Of a stretch of DNA of 64,000 nucleotides, positions 9,977-22,500 are shown piece after piece. The notes beneath the pieces were generated by a model. It made no database searches and was not told where the DNA came from. It worked only from the letters and a program-made list of their open reading frames with translations. Every line of letters starts with the position of its first letter. Position 1 is the stretch's first letter. The translations under genes were made by a program, and so were the position numbers. This DNA is from Cyathus striatus (Eukaryota > Basidiomycota > Agaricomycetes > Agaricales > Nidulariaceae), in NCBI GenBank assembly GCA_025738555.1, contig JAOVFP010000002.1, forward strand, positions 1,798,001-1,862,000, written 5' to 3'.

Positions 9977-12900
9977 TTAGGATACAATAGCCTTGAGCGC
10001 CACCACAGCACAATTTGAAACTTGACAGTGTTGACAATGTTGCCTAACAGCCCATTCTGCTGCTTCACCTGTTAAACCATGCCTATATGCACTCATAAAT
10101 CGCCATGTTCAGTTTATAAAACTGTCATATCCATGACAATCCCTGAACCATTGGAGTCAACTCTGGGTTTACTCCACTTTTAGTACATTTCCTCCAGACT
10201 ATGTATACTTATTATATATCAAACTCTTACTTACTAATGTTTACTTGTAACTGTTTACTTGTTCCTTCCCTTTAATATTACTACCTCGTTCTCCAGCCAC
10301 AGCCATTTCTCCTATGACTATAATCTAGAGGCATACTACTAGTTTACCATGTTCTACATTTCATGGAGTTTACTTACCCCTAGGATGCCACATACCCATG
10401 GGCATTACTCCATATGCATTCAGACAAAGTAGTTTACTATATAAACTACTCCTGTAATGTAGATAGACTTCAGTTTCAAATCAACTATGTTTACACCCTT
10501 CTCCCACTTGGGCCTTGAGCCAACTCCGCTATTTTGCCACTTACTCTGCTTTGTTCTAAATATGGAACTGGAAGTCCAAGGGGTGCAACACACAAGTTGA
10601 AGCCAACATTCCACTACTCCCATACTTGTTCACTATCTCCACACACCCTACTAATGTTGTACAAGTTACTCCACTACTTAGACTATCTACTCCAAGGTCC
10701 TTGTCCCTAGTGGAATAGAACAGGATGTGACAAAATGGTGAATAACATCCAGAGGACAAGCATCTAGGTATTTCACAACTGTGTTTTTTGCATCTTGAAA
10801 GGTTCTTTTATCTTCTTCACAATACCTATATTTTGCCCACCCCCAGTACTGTTGAAGTATATTCTCAATAATTTAGATTTGTAATATTATTAAACATACA
10901 TACCATTTCTATTGGGTTCAATTCACAATGAAATTTTGGGAGAAACATACAAATATGTCCAGCATTAGTGATTAATATCTCAAGCATTGACTTCTGATTG
11001 ATGTCACGTCCTGTTCTTTTCCACTAGGGACAAGAACTCCAGAGTTGATATTCTAAGAAGCAGAGTAACTCGCACACGTTAGTAGGGTGTGTGGAGGTAG
11101 TGAATGAGTACCGGAGTAGTGGAACATTGGCTTCAACTTGTGTGTTGCACCCCTTGGACTTCCAGTTCTGTATTTGGAACAAAGCAGAGTAAGTGGCAAA
11201 ATAGTGGAGTTGGCTCAAGGCCCAAGTGGGAGAAGGGTGTAAACATAGTTGATTTGAAACTGAAGTCTATCTACATTACAGGAGTAGTTTATATAGTAAA
11301 CTACTTTGTCTGAATGCATATGGAGTAATGCCCATGGGTATGTGGCATCCTAGGGGTAAGTAAACTCCATGAAATGTAGAACATGGTAAACTAGTAGTAT
11401 GCCTCTAGATTATAGTCATAGGAGAAATGGCTGCAGCTGGAGAACAAGGTAGTAATATTAAAGGGAAGGAACAAGTAAACAGTTACAAGTAAACATTAGT
11501 AAGTAAGAGTTTGACATATAATAAGTATACATAGTCTGGAGGAAATGTACTAAAAGCAGAGTAAACCTGGAGTTGACTTCAATGGTTCAGGGATTGTCAC
11601 AGATATGACAATTGACAAAATCATCTTGCTGGCTAAGTAGACATGCCATGCAGCAATCTTTACTTTCAAAAGGACAAACTGGTGAGCACTTTGCACAAAG
11701 GTGAGAAACATCAAAACCTCATTCCTCTAGAACTGTTTGCAGTCCTTTTGGCCTTCCATCAGGCAGTGTCATCTGCTGGACCTTTCCTTGACACTCAACA
11801 GATGGATTTGTCTCAGGAATAACTGCTGCATGTTGAATATGTTGCTTGCCTCCATCATGCTTATTCATGTCAAAAGCTTTGAGTGCATCCGATGGGAGAG
11901 AAGCATGTGCAGATGAATTGTCAAATATAAATAATGCTTGCTTCATTGGATGAGCTTCCTCAAAAATGGATATTGCATCTTCCATTTGCTTTAGAAGCTG
12001 TGCACAGTCCCACCAGGCATCTCCATTTGCACCTGGAAATATAATCTTCCGGGCATTTCTTTTGATGGTCCCATCTTCATTTTTTACAACTAACTGTCCA
12101 GTTTCTGGAGTGATGAAATTGGAAACATGGACTATTCTTCCTCTTCCTTTTGAGTGCATTGGCTGCTTTCCTTTCTCAATCCTGGTGTTAATTATCAGAG
12201 TGAATCAATAATATCAATTACCATCTACATACCATGCTTTTGTGGGTGCATCATGATGGTGAAAAGAGCTTTCATCATGAAATATAGGGATTATTTCTCT
12301 TTCCCCTTCTTCCAGCTGAGGTGCAACTCTAATAAGCTCTGGTCCTTCATAATGAGCCATTTTACTTTCATATATTTCCATCCCAGGCAGATATGTTCCA
12401 TCCCAGTATTTCTCCACATCTGGATGATTGTGTCCATCTTTATAAACACCTTTTTTAACACTTGAATGATGCCACCCCAATGTTAGTAGCCATCGTTGAA
12501 CAGTATGTAAACTGATTGGTTGTTCTGGCTGAATATTCAAATCAGGAAATATTTGTTGGTTGATTGCTGTCTGAAAATTCTTTGGTGTTACTGTACCAGG
12601 CTTTTGACTGCAAAGATAATTTAGAGCCAGCAGTTTAACATTTTCATCATTGAGATATGACTGAGCTTTCCTTTTTCCACCTTGCTTCTCTTCTGGAAGC
12701 TGCTCAAAAATCTGGTAATGCCATGCTAGAGACTGAACCTGATGTGTAAACCAAGCTCGTCCCATTTCAACACACCATATATTAGCAATGGATTCACTTG
12801 CTTCAATACAAGACATTCCATTAAGACAGGCAGCAGCAAAATTTGAAAGTATCACAAGCTGATTAATTTTTGAAATAGGAAGAGTATTCTTTTGTTTCTT

Positions 12901-13635
12901 CAAATCATCTTGTATCTGCTTGTGAAGGAAGTTCCAATCTTTTATTTCTGGTGCTGTACCCTGCAAATTTTCTTCAAGCTCCTCATCCAACATTTCATTC
13001 TCATTATTGTTCAAATATTGGTTTATAGAAAACTCAGGTGGTAGTCCATCTTCCTCCTCAAATTGTGCATTTTCATTTATGAGTTCAATGTCACTAATAT
13101 CATCCAGAGTCTCATCCTGTGTGTATGTTTGCAAGGGAGTCAAAGACTTGTGAGACTCCTGTACTGGAGAACCAACACTAGACTCCAATAGAATTGGGGA
13201 ACTAACACAACTGACACTATTGTCTGATCCAGTATCAACCTGATCTTCAACAGAGCTAGAGCTTGACTCTATTTCAGCTGCAGAATGCTTCAGTGATCCA
13301 CTCTTTATTTTAACAAAGCTATCAAGGGTAGACTGTGTCTTCCATGCCTTCTTGTAATGAAATCTTGTGCACTTAGACTTGCTCATAACATCAGGACCTT
13401 TCACATATGACTTTGGATGATCTGAACAAGGCTTATTTTAGTATATCCAATTCCCTCTATTATAAAATGTGTAATTACCTTTTTTTTCAAGCTTTTCTCT
13501 CTTGAGCTTTGGAGGAATCCAATCACTATCATAGGGATCATTTTCTAAAGCCATATCTGCAAGCTTCTTCCCAAATTCTTCATCTGCCACATAATTCCAG
13601 TCAAGTTCAAAGTCAATCTCCTGAGTCTCCCCCAA
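9977..13635 (-). pseudogene. DDE-type transposase, broken by foldback insertion and stops
   Basis: Coding pieces on the minus strand: about 13635-13479, 13421-12233 and 12181-11610, then, beyond the foldback, 10123-9977. Splicing at 13422-13478 and 12182-12232 joins them in frame (..AW|IEKGKQP..). Family-like motifs include GWHHSSVKKGVYKDGH, IPIFHDESSFHHHD (first acidic residue), LFIFDNSSAH (second) and LTGEAAEWAVRQ near the C terminus. An in-frame TGA follows VLEE at about 11719, after which the frame continues (KCSPVCP..LSQQDDF). Another TGA lies in the C-terminal piece (FIN-stop-TWRF). Compared with my memory of the family, some 70-80 residues carrying the last catalytic acid are missing where the foldback sits. 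No ATG is evident at the 5' end. Confidence 0.75.
10124..11609. mobile_element. Foldback element C with ~608-bp inverted arms
   Basis: The left arm 10124-10731 and right arm 11003-11609 are near-perfect inverted complements, starting GTCATATC and ending GATATGAC, with a loop of about 270 bases. No coding potential. It interrupts the DDE transposase pseudogene, and the host coding sequence does not rejoin directly, so a deletion accompanied or followed the insertion. It does not share termini with the palindromes at 18148-23040. Confidence 0.85.
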
Positions 13636-14586
13636 AGAATTGTTGTTAGGATTTCACACTTTATCTTATCTAATCCACTCATATCTTATCTTATCTTCAC
13701 GTGATCAGTCACATGACACATAATGCGGACAACATGCATATCAACATGCATTATTCATCAAGACTACAGGCACAGTCCACAGTTCGGCCATGCCTTTTAC
13801 ATACATAGTACATGAGTTTGCACAGTAGAAGCACAGTAACATGTGTTGTAGTGTAGGCAATACTTACATGTGATTACCATGAGGACATTACTATTAATAT
13901 GGACATTTTAATTAGTTTTTCTTTATTCTTGTGCTAGTTTATTCCAGACAAGCAATAAGAGTCATTCTCCTTTCCTTTTCTTCGTTGTTTGAGTTTGACT
14001 TCAAGTTTTTGCTCATCTGTAGCTAACAATTGTCCTGCAGATCATTCTCATCTGAACAGTAAGGGTCTTGAAGCAATTCACCATCTTCACTGATTAACTG
14101 TGGTTGAGACAAACTTATAGATTCCCTACTGATCACATTTTCAGGATTTGTAATGGGCTCTGGGGAGGATATCTGAGTGATATGTGGTAGGGAGGGACTC
14201 TGAAGATCAGCTTTTGGCTGATTATTGTGAAGTCCACTAGTATTTCAGCTCTTTTTCTTGGGTCTACCTCTGGGCATGGTGGTTAGAAAGTTGATTTTTA
14301 ATGCCCAGTGAGGCAATTCAAAGGCTGGGTTTTTTGTGGAATCATATCACTATCAATGAAAGCATGCTAAAAATACATTTTTCGTGATTTTTACTATTTT
14401 AAGGCTGAGTGCCAAATTTTTGGGTCAAAAAATCAAAAAATCAGAATTTCGAAAATTGGCTCATGGAATATTGTAGATTACATCGTAACTATTCTATTCC
14501 AACGATTTTCGGAAGCTAAAAGTCAACTGTGGTTGCTAGAAAATTTGCTTAATAAATTTGTGGTGTTTGCATGTCATCAACTGCAG

Positions 14587-16528
14587 AGCAAGCTTAGGCA
14601 CCATGGCACTTAAGTACACTCTCTTTGTTTTTTTGATGCAGGGATGGGGTGATAGGTATATGTACAGCATCCAGCTGCAGAATTCCACTGGATGTTGTTC
14701 AATTTGCAAATTTGGGATTATAATGAATGGACAGCTTGCAAAGCATCAAATTTGCATAGTGCTGTGGTTCATCAAAAGTGCCAGTGAAAGTTTGAATATC
14801 GCTATTTCTGCCTGTGTCCCAGTTGAACCACTCTTTAACTGTCCTAAATCTTTCTCTTAGAGTTTGTTGATTATGCCACAGAATTACTGATCTTATTCAT
14901 CCTGTTCTTGCTATTCCCGCTACCAAACTCAGGTGAAACTTTTGGATCTGTGCAGATAATGGAAAGATAAATGGCCTCACCATTCATAGTGTTCACATGC
15001 TCAGCAAGAGATCTGGGTGGTCACTGAGTTCTGGACCTATGGTTGGCTTGGTGCCTATCATCTTTCCCTCTACTGGGAGCTGCTGTATGGTGCTAAGTAC
15101 ACTGGTGGTATCATACTTCTGATTTATGTATTATATAGTACTTTGATTTTTTTGTTATATCACATATAGTATGTATACATAGCTATAAAGTAATATTTGT
15201 TCAGCTTCAAGTTTAACACTACTTCCCTGAGGCTTGAGTGCACTACTGGTGCATATCAACTTCAGATTGTTGTGACATCTCTGTTATCTTGTATCCACAT
15301 CAAATCTGCATAGCACATTAACTGCTACTGGCATTATAATTATTTTCTGAAATGTCTTTCCAATACAGAATAACTCCAAAATGAGTGCGCAAATACCAAC
15401 TACATGTGGATTATGGTGGCTTAACTTACATATTTTCTCTCTGCATCCATCTCTTTTAGGTATTATTAAAAATGCGGTGGGTGCACAGATAAAATGTTTG
15501 GGAGACATGGTCCCTTCTCGGTGCCTTAATGACTTGGCCAGGACAGGTATCATATTAGACAGTGCAGATGTATGTGAGTGTGGAAAACGTACTTAGTTCA
15601 TTTTCACCAATGGTATGCAATGAGAAGCAGTACACACTTGTTAATTATAAAACCTGTGCTGGTGTATTCAGTGGTATCCTCGACATATAATCACATAGTA
15701 TATCGGATCATAATTACCATACATTATTTCCACTTTTTCAAACAAATCTGAATGTACTATGTGGTGACATTTGCATTTATTGTCACCATGTCAGACAGTA
15801 TAATCAGAAGGTTAAAGGTCGGTCTATTTCTTCTTTTATTTATTGTCATGCTGAATATATATGTAACATACTGGTGTCGATTTATGATACAGAGAAATTG
15901 AAAGGTGCATATGCAATGCAAGCAAGAAGTCCAAGACTCAGCCAGTGGTACCTCCTAATTTAACTAGAAAGAGACAGATAATAGCTTTTGAATATATTTA
16001 TGTTATTAATGGATTAATTGTTACATCAATAGTACATTACATTGAACTGGTGGAACAATATTCTATATTCATCACTATGATAACTAGCAAATGCTTAGAC
16101 CTATACAGAATTGGGCATGCCCCTGAAGAGCTGATTTGGTGCCAAGGCCCGATGGTCAACCATCCAAATGTCTATGGCGTATCAGAGTACGAAGCGGACT
16201 GATAAGAGGTGAAACGTCGGTTGCCATTCAGATCCGAATGTTTCTTTTCTTTTTCGTCTATGCCCCTACCGAACTAGCACCTGCCAGTGACCAACTCTCA
16301 GCTCATGCTTATCTGATTTCGGTACAGTATGCCATATTTTAGGACTGACGTGAGTTATCAGCTGAGGCATGGGGCCTTTGAATGGACTCGTCAAGTTGTA
16401 ACAGCTACATACTTCTTCTTTGCCAAATGTGAACTTTATCTGGTTCTTGCCCAGTACATAGGCATACACAGGGATCCCTATAAGAGACCAGGAGGCCAAA
16501 TTCTATCGCAACTCTATCGTTTGTAAAT
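14587..16528. other. 1.9 kb without a recognisable gene
   Basis: AT-rich; only short open frames without family-like sequence. It probably includes the promoter of the P450 just downstream, but no distinct element is seen. Confidence 0.4.
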
Positions 16529-19500
16529 ATGGCCCTGCCACATTATTACCTCTCCCTTGCATTCGTGGGTTTCATTGTGATTTTGATATGCTCACAGCGG
16601 TGCAAATCCCGGCCTCCGTGTCCTCCTGGTCCACCAGCTGAACCCATTTTAGAACATCTACGAATCATGCCTTCAAAAGACCGCGAAGTTGTTTTCCATG
16701 AATGGTCAAAGATTTATGGTGCTTCTTGCAACTATCTATTATTTTAATACATTGCATTCATCGTGCTTTAGGAGTAGGGCTGCACACTGTCCATATACGG
16801 GATACGGCCGTTTAAGTACGGGTAATCTATGGATACGGATAAGCCGTACCCGTACTGTATTTTAAAATGGCAAGGGCACTAACAGTACGGACAGTACGGA
16901 CGGTAAAAAGTATGGCCATATACAGGTGTACGGCTTATACATGGCTGAATTTATAGTATAGTAGGATCTGCTTGCGCTGAAGCCTAAGGTAATGTTTCGC
17001 AAGTATCAATGCTTGTGTGGTTTCTGCATGTAAACTTGCACAGTGGAGGGAGATAGTGTCTTATCCACCAGAGAAAATGTGTTAAACCACAACAGCTGAT
17101 CTTAAATAGTAGTATTCATATTAGTAACTGTTAAAATAACAAAGTAACAGAAAGACAAACCAAGAATTGATAGAACATCGGTTGCTAGAAAGTATAAATT
17201 AGGAAACTGAGCCTTACGCCTGAGCCACCGTTTGAAGGGATCAGATGAGTAAAAATCCTCTAGCTGTTTAGTTACAGACATCTGTGTAGTTGTGCGGTGA
17301 AATGTGACAAGCCACTCGGATACTAAGTTTATGGATGCCCATCCACCTTCTGGGAGTTCTAGTGCTCTAAGATCTTTAAACCGAGATGCAAAGGTATTAA
17401 AGTCACCCTTGTAATGCAATTCGCGGCCTATAAATAAGTAAGGGGGTCAGTATATTGGATATATATATAATAAGGCCTACTGAGCATCTGATAAGTGGAT
17501 GACTACCATGTTTTGACATCGGGAATTGGCATAAACGCCTTTTGCTCCTGTGTTTCGCGTTTTCCCTGATCCTGTCCTATGTTATTTTTGCACTCCTGCT
17601 CCATAACCTTTCCACGCAGAGTACATGCTTTCTCTATGAACTTGAGCATATTGGGTGAATGAGTTGCGCAGCTGTAAAGTTTAGATAACATTAGCAAGTT
17701 GAAAGAAAAGACATGCCAATATTAATATACACACTTTTTCAACAGACTATAACACACTCCCTTCCTCACAAATGGATTCTACGAAATTGGTACATTAAAC
17801 TCCGGAATTCAATGTATGTACGCATTAAATACCCATTTTGTAGGATCTTACCTTTCAACCAGCACTTATAATTAAAGTAAAGTGCTGTTAAAATTTATTG
17901 TTAGCTTTAACAACACATGTTAGCATTGTCTCGTGAGATAAAAGGGGAAATGCTTGGGAAATGCCATAGCTTGGTGTGGAGGGGCTGAACTTTTGGAATG
18001 TTATAACATCACGTGATACATATTCTCACGTACAGTCCATACGCTACCCGTTATGGCCGTAGATTAATGGCCATAAATACCTCAAACCATACCGTACACT
18101 GTCCGTATTTCCTCAAATGAAAAGAGTGTATGGTACGGTACGGTAAGTATGACGCTCCATCCATTAATTAATTCACCGTAGTTCTAATTCGGTTTGCCAT
18201 AGATAAGTCGTTGCCATACTCACAGAATCTGCTCATTTTCTGTATTTTCTACACATATCTTCGCTTATACTATATAATTACATACTTATATATCCTACCA
18301 CTGCAAATATCTCTTTTATAATGCCCATTTCGACGACTTTCTGAGGTTTCGGAAAATTCCGTTTTAATTCCCACGCACTTCTGAGCATTGTGCCGTATAT
18401 CCAACTTCATCCAACTGTACCATTAGGCATTACAGAACTTTGTTTCAGCTCTTCTATCGTTGTTGTACATTTTATTAATATATAACTGACACCATATGTT
18501 TATTATATGGTAGATTTCGATATTATCTCCTACATAAAATTACCTGTACACTGCTCATCAAAGTAAGGCCATGTCCAGACACCTGCATGTTTAACTTGGC
18601 AAGTCATGAACTACATAAGATAATCTGAGACATTTGATAGCTACCTACAGGCAATACAAGGCTCTAATTTTGTTATGTACCTCTTCTACACTACTTTTCT
18701 ATGACATATGCATCTTGCTTAATGTATTTATAGCAATAAAGCGGTGTTTTGGAAAGCTGAACATGAAGTATACAATGTAAAACCTGAAATCAGAAATTTA
18801 GATGTACGGCGCGACTCTCAGAAGTGCGTGGGAATTAAAACGGATATTTCCGAAACCTCATAAAGTCGTCGAAACGGACATTATAAAAGAGATATTTGCA
18901 GTGGTAGGATATATAAGTATGTAATTATATAGTATAAGCGAAGATATGTGTAGAAAATACAGAAAATGAGCAGATTCTGTGAGTATGGCAACGACTTATC
19001 TATGGCAAACCAAATTAGAACTATATGATGCTCCATCCATTAATTAATTCACCGTAGTTCTAATTCGGTTTGCCGTAGATAAGTTGTTGCCGTACTCACA
19101 GAATCTGCTCATTTTCTGTATTTCTACACATATCTTTGCTTATACTATATAATTACTTACTTATATATCCTACTACTGCAAATATAACTTTTATAATGCC
19201 CGTTTCGATGACTTTCTGAGGTTTCGGAAATATCCGTTACAATTCCCACGCACTTCTGAGCGTTGTGCCGTACATCCAACCTCATTCAACTGTACCGTTA
19301 TGCATTACAGTACTTCGTTTGAGCCATTCTATCATTGTTATACATTTTATTAATAGATAATTGATACTAAATATGTTTATTACGCAGTAGATTTCAATGT
19401 TATCTCCTATATAAATGGACCTGTCCACTGCTCATCAAAGTAAGACCATGTCTGGGTATCTTCGCGCAATATTTCATGTTCAACTTGACAAGTCTTGAGC

Positions 19501-22500
19501 TGAGATAAGCTAATAAATTTGATAACCACCCACAAGGCACTAATTTTCGTCATGTTATACCTCTTCTACACCACTTTTCGATAACATATACATCTTGCTT
19601 AATGTACTAATAGCAGTAAAGCGGTGTATATGGTATCTGAACATAAAATATAAAATGTACATCCCGAAAGAAGAGCTTAAATTAAGTTTTGTAATGCCTA
19701 ACAGTAAAGTAGAATGAAGTTGGATGTACGGCACAATGCTCAGAAGTGCGTGGGAATTGTAACGGATATTTCCGAAACCTCAGAAAGTCATCGAAACGGG
19801 CATTATAAAAGTTATATTTGCAGTAGTAGGATATATAAGTAAGTAATTATATAGTATAAGCAAAGATATGTGTAGAAATACAGAAAATGAGCAGATTCTG
19901 TGAGTACGGCAACAACTTATCTACGGCAAACTGAGTTAGAACTACGGTGAATTAATTAATGGATGGAGCGTCATACAAACGGAGCGTCATACATACATAC
20001 TCCGCTTGATCAAAAAATAACCGTGCCGTAGTTCGGCTGCTGTAGCAAAGTGGGTGCCGTAGCATTGGACATTTCATGTTTTTTTCAGCCAATTCTTATG
20101 TTTTCGATATTAATATACATTCTTTGATATGTTTACACTATTATGACGAAAATATGCGCCTGAAAAGTCTCTTTTTCTCGTTGTTTCACATGTACAGTTT
20201 ATTTTCCCACGCTTACGGACCATGCGCAGACACTTCAATAATACTTGCTAGGCAGTAAAATAAATCCATGGGTGTTATGAAAGTGTGTCAAGGTAATTCT
20301 ATGGTGTATATAAAGACTTATTCGAGTCAAATTTTCAAAACATTCCGCCTTCATTAGGTCAATCGACCAGAGAAGTGACTACAATGACAGTATATTGTCG
20401 GGCTAGTCATTAGCATTAATAGCATAAAACATCTGATTTTATAATCACTAAAAAATAGCTCATAACTCGCTTTTTATGATATTCATGAGGTATATGTTAT
20501 ATATATACAGGCGTAACAATTATTGTTGAAGTCCCTGCACATCGAGAAAGTGTGGGAAAACAACCTTCGAAGCTCATAGGTGAAACAACACGAAAAATGG
20601 AGACTTTGAGGGTTATTTGAAAGATCAATAGCGTTATAAATGTCTCTGGGTTTTAATATAACTTAACAATAGAATAGTCTTAAATAGACCCATAAGCTAC
20701 GTCGTTTCACAGAATGTCTTGTTCAACAGCATTTCACACGCTTAACTGAGATGCCTTACATCGCTGCCTTATCAATCGTTCAGCTGCCCAAGCTTCAAGG
20801 GCGATGTAAGGCTTTTCAAATAAGTGTGGGAAATACCGTCGAACAAAACACATTGTGAAATAACATAGCTTTTGGGTTAATTACGACTAGATATTTAACC
20901 CTTTGAATTGCCCTCCAAGTCTCCGTTTTTCATGTTGTTTCGCATATGAAGGCTGTTTTCCCACGCTTTCTCAATGCGCGGAGACTTCAACAGTATTTGG
21001 TAGGCCTGTATCATAAGTAACATATACATCATGAATATCATAAAAGCAAGTTGGGCACTATTTCTTATATCACCAATATTAATGCTAATAAAGAGCCTAG
21101 TACTGTTAATCTATCACTTCTCTAGGTTGATTGACTTAATGATGTGGAATGTATTGAATTTTTGACTTGTATAAGTTGCTATCTACACCATAACAGCATA
21201 TTAAATCACTTTTAGAATATCTATGGATTTATTTTACTGCTTAGCAAGTATTATTGAAGTGTCTGCGCATGGTCCGTAAGCGTGGGAAAATAAACTGTAC
21301 ATGTGAAACAACGAGAAAAAGAGACTTTTCAGGCGCATATTTTCGTCATAATAGTGTAAACATATCAAAGAATGTATATTAATATCGAAAACATAAGAAT
21401 TGGCTGAAAAAAACATGAAATGTCCAATGCTACGGCACCCACTTTGCTATGGCAGCCGAACTACGGCATGGTTATTTTTTGATCAAACGGAGCGTCATAC
21501 TATGACGTATGACGCTCTGTTTGATCAAAAAATAACCATGCTGTAGTTCGGCTGCCGTAGCAAAGTGGGTGCCATAGCATTGGTCATTTCTTGTTTTTTT
21601 CAGCAAATTCTTATGATTTTGATATTAATATACATTCTATGATATACTTACACTATTATGACGAAAATATGCGCCTGAAAAGTCTCTTTTTCTCGTTGTT
21701 TCACATGTAAAATTTATTTTCCCACGCTTACTGACTATGCGGAGACTCTTCAGTAATACTTGCTAGGCAGTAAAATAAATGTATGGGTGTTATGAAAGTG
21801 TGTCAGTGTAACTCTGTGGTGTATATAAAGACTTACACGAGTCAAATTTTCAAAACATTCCACCTTCATTAGGTCAATCAAGCAGAGAAGTGACTACAAT
21901 GACAGTATATTGTTGGGCTAGTCATTAGCATTAGTAGCATAAATATCTGATTTTATAATTATTAAAAAATAGCTCATAACTCACTTTTTATAATATTCAT
22001 GAGGTATATTTTACATATATACAGGCGTAACAAATATTGTTGAAGTCCCTGCACTTTGAGAAAGTGTGGGAAAAAAACCTTCGAAGTTCATAGATGAAAG
22101 AACACAAAAAATGGAGACTTTGAAGGTAATTTGTGAGATCAATATTGTTATAAATGTCTCTGAGTTTTAATATAACAATATAATGGTCTTAAATCAACCC
22201 ATAAGCTATGTCATTTCACGGAATGTTTTGTTCAACAGCATTTCACATGCTTGATTGAGATGCCTTACATTGCTGCCTTATCAATCGTTCAGCCGCCAAA
22301 GCTTCAAGGGCAATGTAAGGCTTTTCAAGTAAGTGTGGGAAATACTGTTGAACAAACCATATTGTGAAATAACATAACTTTCGGGTTAATTTAAAACTAT
22401 GTTATTGTTATCATAAAATTTTGCAAATTTATAGTGATATTTAACCCTTTGATTTTCCCTCCAAGCCTCCATTTTTCATGTTGTTTCACATATGAAGGTT

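Larger units (their letters stand above)
9785..14586 (-). mobile_element. Tc1/mariner-like DNA transposon, defective
   Basis: The left TIR (9788-9822) begins CAGTTGGTGACATGCAAACA. The right TIR (14550-14583) ends with its near-perfect complement, differing by one transition and a one-base indel over about 34 bp. The CAGT start and a left-flanking TA suit a Tc1/mariner/pogo-type element; the right flank is CA, so the TA duplication is not perfect. The interior encodes a minus-strand DDE transposase and contains a foldback element at 10124-11609. About 4.8 kb in total. Confidence 0.75.

Noticed and set aside
13438..13635. Transposase exon 1 as a gene starting at 13635.
   Set aside because: The codon there is TTG and no ATG is in frame before an upstream stop; the true 5' end is missing or lies in another exon.
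20076..21416. Two identical 60-codon frames in mirror positions (20076-20258 and 21234-21416).
   Set aside because: They are the same stretch of the two arms of palindrome B1; the coding appearance is a result of the inverted repeat.
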